A stretch of 64,000 nt of DNA from an uncultured Acetatifactor sp. (lineage in GTDB: Bacteria; Bacillota; Clostridia; Lachnospirales; Lachnospiraceae). The stretch spans positions 20,754-84,753 of the forward strand of contig CAJULV010000009.1 in assembly GCA_910587555.1 (NCBI GenBank), in the 5' to 3' direction. The translations under genes and the position numbers were made by a program. Every line of letters starts with the position of its first letter. Position 1 is the stretch's first letter. Positions 9,141 through 18,266 of this stretch are shown piece after piece. The notes under the pieces are model-generated. The model was given only the letters and a program-made list of their open reading frames with translations. It was not told the DNA's origin and made no database searches.

Positions 9141-11690
9141 TTATTTTTCTGCTGTGTCGGCCGCTGCCTCATTTCGCTTTTCCGGTCTGTCGCCGCCCTG
9201 CAGCGCCAGCTCCGGCAGCACGTCACGGAAGTCCATATCGCCGGCATAGTAAAACTTCGGATAGCAGGGCTGGTTATAGCAGTTGTTCTGCCACGCCACA
9301 CCGCAGCGATACTGGGTGTCATGCATCATGGTGAACAGCTTATGATCCGTAATCTCCGTATTCATGTAAATCCGGATGGCGGAATCGTCCGCCAGGCGCA
9401 GCAGCAGTTCCTCCCGGAAGTCCCCGAAGATATCCGCCACCAGGCAGGGATTCCCCTTGGTGCCGTTGTTTGTCATGGTGCCCTCCGGCATAAGCATGAC
9501 GCCGTGGATATTGTCGTTGATAACCCCCGGCTGCGTAGTCCCGATATACTGCACCCCGTCCAGAATCTGCGTCGTCAAATCCCCCGCCCAGCGGATGCTC
9601 TGGTTGGTACCCAGGAGAGGAACCTGCAGCTTGTTCCCCCTGCAGTCGTAAGTATCGTTCACCCACACCTGCAGCCCCCTTGTATCCGCATCAATCTTGC
9701 CGATCATACACCTGCCCAGGTCCACGGTGGCATACTCCCCGAAGATGACCTCCCCGGTCTCCGCATCCCGAAGCGCATAGCCGTAGGGCACGGCCGCGCC
9801 GCCCTCAAATACGTTGAAGATCTCCAGTCCGGGCCGGTCAGGGTCGATATTTGCCACATGCATGGCATCCCCATGGCCGAATTTCGCCCTGACGCCGTCG
9901 GGCCTGGTGCCATAGCTGGAATACAGCAGAGAGCCGTCATGGTCGATAACCGCCGCACCGTAGATAATCTCCATACAGCCGTCCCCGTCCACATCCGCAG
10001 CGGCCAGGCTGTGGTTCCCCTGTCCCGCCAGACTGCCGTACACCGGGTCCTCCCCGCAGATGTCGTGGATTTCATCGTCCCGGAAGGGATTCTTCATGGG
10101 CACGAAGCCGCTGTCCACCGAAAAGACCTCTCGGAATTTGTTTTCGAAGAAATCATAGGCTACCATTGTAGTCCTGGTATAGTACCCCCGGCATATGATC
10201 AGATACGGCCGCTCTCCGTCCAGATAGGCCACGCCGGACAGGAACCTGTCCACCCGGTTGCAGGGTTCGATGCGCTTCAGGGCATAATCCCCCCACATCA
10301 GGCCGTCGTCCACGCGCCCCATCTTAAAAGGAATGGTCTCCAGCTCCCTGCCGTCCCCCGCAAACATGGTCAGATACTCCGGTCCCTCATAGATAAATCC
10401 CTCAAATGCCTCCAGGCGGTTCTTCTCGCTTCTGGAGGGTGCGTAGGTATGGATAAAATAATCTGTCAAAGCGTATGCATCCTCACGGTTGAGCGGATAT
10501 TGATATTTTTTCCCGATCCCGAAACACTCCTCCAGCGTCCCGGGCCAGCGCCCCTTCACCACCTCCGGATGCGTCTGCCAGCGCATGAAAACCTCCGCCA
10601 TATGCTCACGGTAATCGTCGGCGGAACACACAAAACTGCTCTCATGGGATACGCCTGCCCGTATATCCGCCTCCGGCATGGTGATAAAACGCTCCTCCAG
10701 CACGCGGCCGTCCGCCCCCCAGCGGGTCATCTTCGTCCCCGGCGCCGTCTTTACCGCCATCTCCGCTTTCCCGTCCCCGTTGAAATCATAGACCATGAAC
10801 TGGGTATAATGGGCGCCCGCACGGATATTGACGCCCATGTCCAGACGCCACAGCAGCTGCCCGTCCAGCTTGTAACAATCGATATAACACTTCCCTGTAT
10901 AGCCCTTCTGGGAGACGTCATGGGAATTGGAAGGGTCCCATTTGACGATATACTCATATTCCCCGTCGCCGTCCACGTCGCCTACGCTCATATCGTTGGC
11001 ATGATAATCAAAGGATTCGCCCGCGGGAGTGACGCCCCCTGCCGGTTTCTGCAGGGGAATGTCCCAATAGGGATGCTGCCGGACGCTTACGCTGCCGTCA
11101 CATCCTTCCCGGTATGTTGCCGCAGGCTTCTCCCCCGCAGCCGCACCGCCTTCCTTGCCTGCCCCGTCCTCGGCGGTTTCTCTTCCGTCCCGTACCGGAA
11201 CCACACGATACCGGTCCGCCTGCGTACCCTCCCTGTCCAGGTAGTTGGTACTGTCCGTCACCAGCGCAATCCGCTCCCCGTTTCGGTAAACCGCGAAGTC
11301 CGTGCCGGTAAGCCCCGTAGCACTGCTGCCGGACACCTCCTGCCGGAACAGCCTCCAGCTCAGGAAGACGCCGTTCGCCGCCTTAACCGCCGCCAGGCCC
11401 CGGTTAAGCCGCTCCAGCTGCTCCCGGAATACCTTCTTCACCGGCGTGCACAGGATGGGGCTGGCCTGGACCTCCCAGCCATCCACAACTGCACAAACCT
11501 TCAGGTAATGGGGGATATGTGTGGCTTTATAAAGGGTATATTCCGTCTCCCCGATGTCCGCCATCAGCTTATAACGCATATAGGGCGTATCCCTGTCCGC
11601 CCAGTAAATCCGATAGCTTTCCGCATTGTCCACGGGCTGCCATCCTATGACTACATAATCTTCTTCAAGCGACTTTATTTCCAACTCCAT
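9141..11690 (-). CDS. Rhamnogalacturonan lyase, polysaccharide lyase family 11
   Basis: An 849-residue PL11 lyase, which cuts the rhamnogalacturonan-I backbone of pectin by beta-elimination. The beta-propeller part begins at about residue 225 with MSVGDVDGDGEYEYIVKWDP; DGDGE/DGDG-type calcium loops recur (FNGDGKAEM, AADVDGDGCMEI), along with CRGYYTRTTMVAYDF and the late stretch around GNPCLVADIFGDFREE, all familiar from YesW/YesX. The first 170 residues form two fibronectin-III-like modules, and a low-complexity Ala/Gly/Glu linker at about 170-195 joins them to the catalytic part. Bacillus homologues are about 610-620 residues, so the N-terminal modules are extra. No signal peptide is present, which suggests an intracellular enzyme acting on imported oligosaccharides, as YesX does. 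Confidence 0.9.
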   Translation of the reverse strand: MELEIKSLEEDYVVIGWQPVDNAESYRIYWADRDTPYMRYKLMADIGETEYTLYKATHIPHYLKVCAVVDGWEVQASPILCTPVKKVFREQLERLNRGLAAVKAANGVFLSWRLFRQEVSGSSATGLTGTDFAVYRNGERIALVTDSTNYLDREGTQADRYRVVPVRDGRETAEDGAGKEGGAAAGEKPAATYREGCDGSVSVRQHPYWDIPLQKPAGGVTPAGESFDYHANDMSVGDVDGDGEYEYIVKWDPSNSHDVSQKGYTGKCYIDCYKLDGQLLWRLDMGVNIRAGAHYTQFMVYDFNGDGKAEMAVKTAPGTKMTRWGADGRVLEERFITMPEADIRAGVSHESSFVCSADDYREHMAEVFMRWQTHPEVVKGRWPGTLEECFGIGKKYQYPLNREDAYALTDYFIHTYAPSRSEKNRLEAFEGFIYEGPEYLTMFAGDGRELETIPFKMGRVDDGLMWGDYALKRIEPCNRVDRFLSGVAYLDGERPYLIICRGYYTRTTMVAYDFFENKFREVFSVDSGFVPMKNPFRDDEIHDICGEDPVYGSLAGQGNHSLAAADVDGDGCMEIIYGAAVIDHDGSLLYSSYGTRPDGVRAKFGHGDAMHVANIDPDRPGLEIFNVFEGGAAVPYGYALRDAETGEVIFGEYATVDLGRCMIGKIDADTRGLQVWVNDTYDCRGNKLQVPLLGTNQSIRWAGDLTTQILDGVQYIGTTQPGVINDNIHGVMLMPEGTMTNNGTKGNPCLVADIFGDFREELLLRLADDSAIRIYMNTEITDHKLFTMMHDTQYRCGVAWQNNCYNQPCYPKFYYAGDMDFRDVLPELALQGGDRPEKRNEAAADTAEK

Positions 11691-11890
11691 GTTTTTCTCC
11701 TTTTGACCGCCAGCGCGTGTTTAAAATTCATTTCCGGTAAATGTGGAACCCGCTTCACCGCAGCAGACGGCGGGAACGGATTTTCAGGCACACTCCGGTG
11801 TAATAAATCAAATCCTGTTATTACGTTACCATATTTTCAGGAAATTGTGAAGTATTTTGTGCCCGTTTTCTCCCCAAAACCCGATTGCAT

Positions 11891-11949
11891 GTAATAGTTC
11901 AGACAGGGCGCAATTTTGACTTCGCGAGAAGGGCTGTCTGAACTGTTAC
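11891..11949. repeat. Palindromic intergenic repeat, 59-bp form
   Basis: Arms GTAATAGTTCAGACAG and CTGTCTGAACTGTTAC pair at 15 of 16 positions around a 27-base centre containing CGCAATTTTGACTTCG. The same centre occurs in opposite orientation at 19025-19082. It lies between the divergent PL11 and MATE genes. Apart from this element and the MATE promoter, the 349-base gap holds only a weak TTCACA-type promoter-like site for the lyase gene. Confidence 0.8.
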
Positions 11950-11951
11950 GA

Positions 11952-11980
11952 TTGCACTTCCTCTCCGGATATGGTATCAT
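11952..11980 (+). promoter_or_regulatory. Promoter of the MATE/DUF6044 operon
   Basis: TTGCAC and TATCAT separated by 17 bp, about 60 bases before the MATE start. It begins three bases after the palindromic repeat ends. Confidence 0.65.
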
Positions 11981-12039
11981 AAAACGGTTTAGAAAGCATA
12001 TTTACGCCCCGGTTCGCCGCGGGTCCACGGAGGAATACC

Positions 12040-13428
12040 ATGGAAAAAAATTACGGAATCAAAAACGATCCTTTTTACCGACAGATCTTTAAACTGGTGC
12101 TGCCCATCGTCATCCAGAACCTTTTGAGCGCCGCGGTCAGCTCCGCAGACGTGGTGATGCTGAACTACGTGGGACAGTCCTCCATCTCTGCCGTATCCCT
12201 TGCGGCCCAGTATGCCAATGTACTCTTTATGGTCTTCTATGGGCTGGGCACCGGCGCCACCATGCTCTGCGCCCAGTATTACGGCAAGGGGGATATGCGG
12301 GCTATCCAGGCGGTGGAGGGCATTGCGCTTCGCTTTTCCCTGTGCTTCTCGCTGGCTTTCGCCGGCCTGGCGCTGCTCGTTCCGGAAGGCATGATGCACA
12401 TCTTCACCAAAGACGCGGAACTGATTTCCATCGGCGCGTCCTATCTGCGATGGATGAGCGTCAGCTATCTGTGCTGGGGCATTACGGAAGTGTACCTGGC
12501 TGTCCTGCGCAGCATCGGCCGGGTCATGATCAGCACAGCCATGAATATACTCGCTTTTTCATTAAATATTATTTTAAATGCCGTATTTATATTCGGCCTC
12601 CTGGGCGCCCCCAGGCTGGGAGCCACAGGTGTGGCCATCGCTACCTCCCTGTCCAGGCTTATCGAGCTGGCCGCATGTTTTGCGGTGTCTTTCCTCAGCA
12701 AAGACATCAAGCTGGACTTCCGGTACTTATTTGTGAAAAATAAAGTACTGTTCTCCGATTTTGTCAGATTATCGCTGCCCGCCCTGGGAAATGATATCTC
12801 CTGGAGCGTGGCATTTTCCATGTATTCCGTGATCATGGGGCATATGGGAACGGATGCCGTGGCCGCCAATTCCTTTGTGGTTGTGGTGCGGAATTTCGGC
12901 ACCATCCTGTGCTTCGGCATGGCCAGCGCCGGCGGCATCCTGCTGGGAAACCTCATCGGAGAAAACAGGTTGGAAGATGCCCGTGCAGACGCCGGAAAAC
13001 TGATGAAGCTGACGGTCCTTGCCGGCGCCGTGGGAGGGCTGGTTGTGCTGGCCGCCACGCCCTTCGTGCTGCGATACGCCGAACTCACTGAGACCGCCAT
13101 GCATTATCTGCGGTACATGCTGCTGATCAATACCTATTACGTCATGGGCGCCGCCGTGAATACTGCCCTGATTGCCGGTGTATTCCGCGCCGGCGGGGAC
13201 AGCCGCTTCGGCTTTATCTGCGACACCATCGATATGTGGTGCTATGCCGTCCCGCTGGGCTTTCTGGCAGCCTTCGTGCTGAAGCTTCCCGTGATGTGGG
13301 TCTACTTTCTGCTGTGTACGGACGAATTTGTCAAATGGCCCTGGGTTATCCGACATTACCGCAGCGGAAAATGGCTGCACAATATAACCAGGGAGAATCT
13401 GTTTGAAGAAAGGAAGTGTGGGACATGA
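12040..13428 (+). CDS. MATE family efflux transporter
   Basis: A 462-residue membrane protein with about twelve helices and the two-fold repeat of the multi-antimicrobial extrusion family, which exports drugs or metabolites in exchange for Na+ or H+. Typical segments are the start NDPFYRQIFKLVLPIVIQNL, SSADVVMLNYVGQ and, in the second half, SLPALGNDISWSV. GGAGG lies about six bases before the start. The stop overlaps the next start as ATGA, so the two are translated together. The exported compound cannot be told from sequence. Confidence 0.9.
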   Translation: MEKNYGIKNDPFYRQIFKLVLPIVIQNLLSAAVSSADVVMLNYVGQSSISAVSLAAQYANVLFMVFYGLGTGATMLCAQYYGKGDMRAIQAVEGIALRFSLCFSLAFAGLALLVPEGMMHIFTKDAELISIGASYLRWMSVSYLCWGITEVYLAVLRSIGRVMISTAMNILAFSLNIILNAVFIFGLLGAPRLGATGVAIATSLSRLIELAACFAVSFLSKDIKLDFRYLFVKNKVLFSDFVRLSLPALGNDISWSVAFSMYSVIMGHMGTDAVAANSFVVVVRNFGTILCFGMASAGGILLGNLIGENRLEDARADAGKLMKLTVLAGAVGGLVVLAATPFVLRYAELTETAMHYLRYMLLINTYYVMGAAVNTALIAGVFRAGGDSRFGFICDTIDMWCYAVPLGFLAAFVLKLPVMWVYFLLCTDEFVKWPWVIRHYRSGKWLHNITRENLFEERKCGT

Positions 13429-15200
13429 CCGTAAAACACCGCCTGCCCGGGACAGGAAAGCTCTGGCCGGGGCTTGGACTACTGGGCGTACTGCTCACGC
13501 TGCTGCCCTGCATCCTACTGGGCGAAGATGCCGTCTATATCTATCTGGACCAGCTGGACGGGGAGATGATTGCCTATATCCTGCAGGCAAGGCATTTATT
13601 TCAGGACGGCACCATTGCCGAATTTATGAACGGCGCCTCCAAAACTGCGCTGACCGTCCCCGCGCCGCTGGCCCTGGTTCTGTTTTTGACGGAAAACTAC
13701 TGCGGCGCCCTCTTTTTTATGGGTATGTTCGGGAAGCTGTGGGGCTATGCCGGAATGTATCTGCTTGTCAGGGAATCCGGCGGGGAGAGATGGATTGCCG
13801 CACTGACAGCCTTTCTCTACAGCTGCATCCCGTTCCTGGCGGTATACGGCCTGGCGGAATTCGGCATTCCCATGCTGTTCTGGTCTGCCCTTCAGATCAA
13901 AAAGGGAAAGCATTTATGTGTCTCCTTCTGTTACCTCATCCTCTATGCCCTGTGTTCCTCCCTTGTGCTGGTGGGCTTCGGCGTCCTGGGGATGGGCCTG
14001 GCCTGGATTCTCCTGAGCCTGCTTTCACGCCGCCGCACAGGCGGCAGGCAAAGCCTTCTGCGCCTGACAGCCTCCTGGTTTCTCCTTCTCGCCGTATATC
14101 TTGCGGAAAACCGGCTGCTTCTCAGCGAATTGTTCGGCACGGGCGAGAATCCGGCAACCCACAAATCGGAATATGCATTGGAAGCGCATTCCTTTTTCCA
14201 GGTGCTTGTAAGCGGCCTGCTGGAGGGTGTCCAGCATGGGGAGGGATATCACCTCCTGCTTTTGGCGTGTGCGTTAATCGCTGCAGCGGCAGGCTGTATC
14301 TCCGTGTTTTATCCCGGCCAGGGTGCCGTGGATTCCGTCCGAAACAGGCGGATGAAGTCCCTGCTGGCCACCATTGGCTTTTGTTTCGGATGGAATGTTT
14401 TCTTTGCCCTCCTGTCTGCCCTCTGGAGTTCCGCCCCAGGTATAAGCCTGCGCTCCCGCCTGTCTTTCCTGGGCGCCTTTCAGCTGGACCGGCTGCTCTG
14501 GCTGTCTCCCTGCCTGTGGTATCTGGCGGCGGCCTGCGGGCTGTCCGTCCTTCACGCCCTCTGCCGGAATCGCCTGCAATACGCGTTCTGCCTGCTTCCG
14601 GCCACAGCGGCTTTCGGCGCCACAGCCCTCTTCTGCCTGTACTCCGGCGAGTTTAAAATGAATCTGCAAAAGCTGATCCATCCGGATTACGCAATGCTCA
14701 GCTACAGGGATTACTACGCTGTCGGCGTCATGGAACAGGTGAAGGGCTTTCTGGACTCCCATACCGGAAAAAGCCTCGATGAATACCGGGTAGCCAGCCT
14801 GGGCATCGACCCTGCCGCCGCGCTGTACCACGGCTTCTACTGCCTGGACGGATATTCCAACAACTACTCCCTTGACTATAAAAGACAGTTCCGCCGGGTC
14901 ATTTCACCCGAACTGGAGAAAAGCGAATACCTGCGGCAGTATTACGACGGATGGGGGAACAGATGCTACCTCTTCAGCTCGGAATGTCCGGGATATTATA
15001 CCATTGAAAAGCACCAATTCTACTTCCAGGACTACAGGCTCAACGCAAAGGCGCTCTACGACATGGGCGGAAGATACATTCTCTCTGCCGCTTATATTGT
15101 AAACGCGGAAGAACAGGGCCTTACACTGTTAAACGAGACGCCCTTTGAGACAGATGACAGCTACTACGCCGTCTATGTTTATGAAATATCCACTTTCTGA
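13425..15200 (+). CDS. DUF6044-like polytopic membrane protein
   Basis: A 591-residue membrane protein with about ten to twelve helices in its first 420 residues and a soluble, Tyr-rich C-terminal part (about 425-590). The opening LLGEDAVYIYLDQLDGEMI and the following FMNGASKTALTVPAP resemble the DUF6044/YkoS family, whose members often sit with glycosyltransferases. Their precise role is unknown to me. The overall build, many helices and then an outside domain, is that of GT-C-like glycosyltransferases, but no catalytic residue can be assigned. The ATG at 13425 overlaps the MATE stop and has AGGAA upstream; a GTG nine bases earlier is possible. Confidence 0.6.
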   Translation: MTVKHRLPGTGKLWPGLGLLGVLLTLLPCILLGEDAVYIYLDQLDGEMIAYILQARHLFQDGTIAEFMNGASKTALTVPAPLALVLFLTENYCGALFFMGMFGKLWGYAGMYLLVRESGGERWIAALTAFLYSCIPFLAVYGLAEFGIPMLFWSALQIKKGKHLCVSFCYLILYALCSSLVLVGFGVLGMGLAWILLSLLSRRRTGGRQSLLRLTASWFLLLAVYLAENRLLLSELFGTGENPATHKSEYALEAHSFFQVLVSGLLEGVQHGEGYHLLLLACALIAAAAGCISVFYPGQGAVDSVRNRRMKSLLATIGFCFGWNVFFALLSALWSSAPGISLRSRLSFLGAFQLDRLLWLSPCLWYLAAACGLSVLHALCRNRLQYAFCLLPATAAFGATALFCLYSGEFKMNLQKLIHPDYAMLSYRDYYAVGVMEQVKGFLDSHTGKSLDEYRVASLGIDPAAALYHGFYCLDGYSNNYSLDYKRQFRRVISPELEKSEYLRQYYDGWGNRCYLFSSECPGYYTIEKHQFYFQDYRLNAKALYDMGGRYILSAAYIVNAEEQGLTLLNETPFETDDSYYAVYVYEISTF

Positions 15201-15227
15201 ATTTTCTCTTTAGATTCGAAGAAACAG

Positions 15228-15256
15228 TTGCGCAACTCTACCGGATGTGCCATAAT
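15228..15256 (+). promoter_or_regulatory. Promoter of the xpaC-telA operon
   Basis: TTGCGC and CATAAT, 17 bp apart, with TGC just before the -10 box (extended type). Transcription would start at about 15263, which is exactly where the first of six tandem 40-bp repeats begins. Confidence 0.6.
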
Positions 15257-15260
15257 ATAT

Positions 15261-15496
15261 TTTAGGTTACAGGGTTCGCGAAGCGGTTCCTGTAACAGAC
15301 CTTAGGTTACAGGGTTCGCGAAGCGGTTCCTGTAACAGACCTTAGGTTACAGGCCCTTCGAAGCGGTTCCTGTAGCAGACCTTAGGTTACAGGGTTCGCG
15401 AAGCGGTTCCTGTAACAGACCTTAGGTTACAGGCCCTTCGAAGCGGTTCCTGTAGCAGACCTTAGGTTACAGGCCCTTTGAAGCGGTTCCTGTAAC
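15261..15496 (+). repeat. Six tandem 40-bp hairpin repeats in the xpaC leader
   Basis: Six head-to-tail units begin at 15261, 15301, 15341, 15381, 15421 and 15461. Each holds the inverted repeat GTTACAGG / CCTGTAAC around a 15-base centre and ends in AGACCTTA. Two variants occur: type A (centre with TTCGCGAAG; units 1, 2, 4) and type B (centre with CCCTTCGAAG or CCCTTTGAAG; units 3, 5, 6). Units 3 and 5 also change the closing arm to TGTAGC, which keeps a G-U pair. The array fills most of the 338-base gap and ends 43 bases before xpaC, so it would be transcribed as a chain of RNA hairpins. Confidence 0.9.
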
Positions 15497-15538
15497 CCAT
15501 ACCAAGACCAGGCTGACAGCTGAAAGAGGTTGAATAAA

Positions 15539-16876
15539 ATGAGCAACAATCGTAATTGGAGCGCTACCGGGGAGCAGATGAAAAGTGCCCTGGCAGAGGC
15601 TCTGCAGAGCGGGGACTTTAAGAATCTCAATGACCTGGTATCCCAGACCGTAACGGATGCCATGGGCGAAGTCGGAAAGCATGTATCTTTTATCAATAAC
15701 GGAAATACGCAGAACCGTCCGGATGATGCCGACGGGCAATCCGGTCATACATACGGCCGTCACCCTCAGAATTCCCAAGCAAACATGCCGGTATGGCAGC
15801 AGCGGGCCCAGGAGCGCGAACGGAAAAAACAGCAGGAATGGCAGGCTCTTCAGCAAAGGCAGCAGGAACAGGCCCGGCGCAAAAACCTCCCTTCCATCAG
15901 AATACGGAAAGTAGGCAATGTGTCCAATGTCCTCTACCAGGTATTCGGAGGAATCGGCCTGGGCATCACCGGTATAGTGACCTTAATCCGTTTCCTTGCC
16001 CTCATGGTCGGCGAAACCACACTGGGCGGCTGGATCGCAAATCTGCTTTTCCTCTTCGGTTTCTACAGCATGGTTCGCTTGGGCATCGGACAGAAGAAAC
16101 GTTTAAAACGTGCGGAGCGTTATCTGCAGCTCTGTGACTACAGAGTATACGGGCAGATTGAGAATCTGGCAAGAGGCACGGGAAAAAGCAAAAATTTTGT
16201 GACGCGTGATCTCCAGAAAATGCTTGACCTGGGCATCTTTCCCGAAGGGCATCTGGACGAGCAGAAGACCTGCTTCATGCTCAATGACGTGGTTTACAGA
16301 CAGTATCTGGAAGCGGAAAATAACCGCCGTCTCCGGGAAATGGAATCCAGAAAGGCTCTGGAGGACAAAAAGCCTTCCGAACCGGAACAGCAGCCCGCGC
16401 CGAAGGTTTCCCGTGCGCAGGAATCGGAAATTCACACCATGGCGGACGAAGGCATGGAATACATCCGCAAGCTGCGTGACTTGAACGACAGGATTCCGGG
16501 AGAAGTCATCTCCGCCAAGCTCTTCTGCCTGGAAAACCTGCTGAAAGACATCTTTGAAAGTGTACGGCAGCATCCGGAGCAGACCGACCGCATGCACAAG
16601 CTGATGAGTTACTACCTTCCCACCACCTTAAAGCTGGTGGAATCCTATGAACGCTTCGACAAAGTCAGTTCCCCCGGCCCTGACATCATAAAAGCCAAAG
16701 CGGAAATCGAGAACACCCTGGACACGATTAATCAGGCATTTCGTGAACTGCTGAACAGCCTGTTCCAGGATACTGTATTTGACGTAACCACCGACGCCCA
16801 GGTCCTGAAAACCATGCTGGCAAAGGAAGGCCTGACCAGGGAAATGGATTTTGCGGGCTTTGACGGACGTCCGTAA
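15539..16876 (+). CDS. xpaC: XpaC-like 5-bromo-4-chloroindolyl phosphate hydrolysis family protein
   Basis: A 445-residue protein of the XpaC family (PF10112). It has a polar, Gln/Arg-rich N-terminal 115 residues, one or two membrane helices at about 128-185 (YQVFGGIGLGITGIVTLIRF and ANLLFLFGFYSMV), a winged-helix-like stretch (about 205-255), a disordered linker rich in Glu, Pro and Gln, and a helical C-terminal domain (about 290-445). In many Firmicutes this gene precedes telA, as here, and the pair is linked to envelope stress or toxic-anion tolerance; the biochemical role is not settled despite the historic name. The ATG at 15539 has AAAGAGG nine bases upstream. The operon leader is a six-hairpin array. 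Confidence 0.85.
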   Translation: MSNNRNWSATGEQMKSALAEALQSGDFKNLNDLVSQTVTDAMGEVGKHVSFINNGNTQNRPDDADGQSGHTYGRHPQNSQANMPVWQQRAQERERKKQQEWQALQQRQQEQARRKNLPSIRIRKVGNVSNVLYQVFGGIGLGITGIVTLIRFLALMVGETTLGGWIANLLFLFGFYSMVRLGIGQKKRLKRAERYLQLCDYRVYGQIENLARGTGKSKNFVTRDLQKMLDLGIFPEGHLDEQKTCFMLNDVVYRQYLEAENNRRLREMESRKALEDKKPSEPEQQPAPKVSRAQESEIHTMADEGMEYIRKLRDLNDRIPGEVISAKLFCLENLLKDIFESVRQHPEQTDRMHKLMSYYLPTTLKLVESYERFDKVSSPGPDIIKAKAEIENTLDTINQAFRELLNSLFQDTVFDVTTDAQVLKTMLAKEGLTREMDFAGFDGRP

Positions 16877-16962
16877 ACGCAGCCTGACATTTCCGCAATG
16901 CGGTATGGATAGCTGCAGCCGGATATTCGAGTGTATATAAAGACAGATGGAGGAATGATAAA

Positions 16963-18120
16963 ATGAGCAATGATTTGGATGCAATGTTAAAGGAAGCCCC
17001 GTCCCTGACTTTTGAGCCCTTCGGAGCCCAGCCCCAGCCTGAGGCGCCCGCCGTACAGGAGGAAGCCCCTGCGGCTCCCGAGGTTGTGCTGACGCCTGAG
17101 GAGCAGAAAATGGTAAATGATTTTGCCTCTCAGATCGACATCACCAATACCCAGCTGGTTCTGCAGTACGGCGCAGGCAGCCAGAAGAAAATAGCCGACT
17201 TTTCCGAAAATGCCCTGAACAACGTCCGCACCAAGGACATGGGAGAAATCGGCCAGATGCTGGCAGGCGTGGTAGCGGAGCTGAAGGAATTCGACAACGA
17301 GGAAGAAGAGAAAGGCATCCTGGGTTTCTTCAAAAAGAGTACCAATAAACTAGATAACCTGAAAATCAAATATGACAAGGCGGAAGGCAATATCAACCGC
17401 ATCTGCAAGGTGATGGATGAGCATCAGATTACCCTGCTCAAGGACGCCGCCATGCTGGATAAGATGTATGAGCTGAACCTGAATTATTTCAAGGAATTAT
17501 CCATGTATATCCTGGCCGGCAAACAGAAGCTGGAACAGGCCAGGACGATAGAACTTCCCAAGCTCCTTGCCAAAGCCGAACAGACCGGACTGCCTGAAGA
17601 TACCCAGGCTGCAAACGATTATGCGTCTATGTGCGAACGTTTTGAAAAGAAGATTTATGACCTGGAGCTTACCAGGACCATTTCCATGCAGATGGCTCCC
17701 CAAATCCGGCTGATTCAGAGCAATGATACCGCCATGTCCGAGAAAATCCAGTCCACTTTGGTCAATACCATCCCCCTGTGGAAGAGCCAGATGGTCATTG
17801 CCATAGGCCTGAACCATTCCTCCGAAGCCGCAAGGGCGCAGAAGGAAGTGACGGATATGACCAATGCGCTGCTGAAGAAGAACGCCGAGACGCTGAAGGT
17901 TGCCACAATCGAAACCGCCAGGGAGAGCCAGCGGGGAATCGTGGACATTGAGACCCTCACCGCCACCAACAAGACCCTCATCAGCACCCTGGACGAGGTC
18001 ATGAAGATTCAGGAGGACGGACGCGCCAAGAGAAAAAGCGCCGAGCAGGAGTTGGTGCGCATCGAAGACGAAATGCGCCAGAAGCTGCTGTCAGTCAGCC
18101 GCAGTTCCGGGCGTATGTAA
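16963..18120 (+). CDS. telA: TelA family toxic anion resistance protein
   Basis: A 385-residue soluble, mostly helical protein of the TelA/KlaA family (PF05816). After an acidic Ala/Pro-rich tail (about 1-45) come family segments: VNDFASQIDITNTQLVLQYG, ADFSENALNNVRTKDMGEIG and, near the end, a long coiled coil with ETARESQRGIVDIETL. Relatives are tied to tellurite tolerance and resistance to some cell-wall-active agents, but the mechanism is unclear. It lies 86 bases after xpaC with GGAGG before the start and is followed by a terminator, so the two genes form an operon. Confidence 0.92.
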   Translation: MSNDLDAMLKEAPSLTFEPFGAQPQPEAPAVQEEAPAAPEVVLTPEEQKMVNDFASQIDITNTQLVLQYGAGSQKKIADFSENALNNVRTKDMGEIGQMLAGVVAELKEFDNEEEEKGILGFFKKSTNKLDNLKIKYDKAEGNINRICKVMDEHQITLLKDAAMLDKMYELNLNYFKELSMYILAGKQKLEQARTIELPKLLAKAEQTGLPEDTQAANDYASMCERFEKKIYDLELTRTISMQMAPQIRLIQSNDTAMSEKIQSTLVNTIPLWKSQMVIAIGLNHSSEAARAQKEVTDMTNALLKKNAETLKVATIETARESQRGIVDIETLTATNKTLISTLDEVMKIQEDGRAKRKSAEQELVRIEDEMRQKLLSVSRSSGRM

Positions 18121-18164
18121 AACAGGAACCGCCGGAAACCCGCAAACGGCTTCCAGACAGCGCA

Positions 18165-18200
18165 GGAGCAGGCCATCCCTTCAGCCTGCTCCTCTTTATA
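18165..18200 (+). terminator. Terminator of the xpaC-telA operon
   Basis: Nine-bp stem GGAGCAGGC / GCCTGCTCC with a ten-base loop followed by TCTTTATAT. Confidence 0.75.
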
Positions 18201-18266
18201 TCGGCGCCTAATCGTACAACGCCTGTCATGTTTCCCCTGGACAAGGGCATTCAAATCCTTTCCCTG

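Noticed and set aside
9135..11894. 919-codon plus-strand frame opposite the PL11 lyase
   Set aside because: Mirror frame of a GC-rich gene; no recognisable domain, and the minus strand encodes a clear PL11 enzyme.
13403..14656. 417-codon plus-strand frame inside the DUF6044-like gene
   Set aside because: Frame-shifted shadow rich in Arg, Pro and Gly; the membrane-protein frame is the coherent one.
15261..15496. CRISPR array
   Set aside because: The units are direct tandem copies with no unique spacers, and no cas genes are near.
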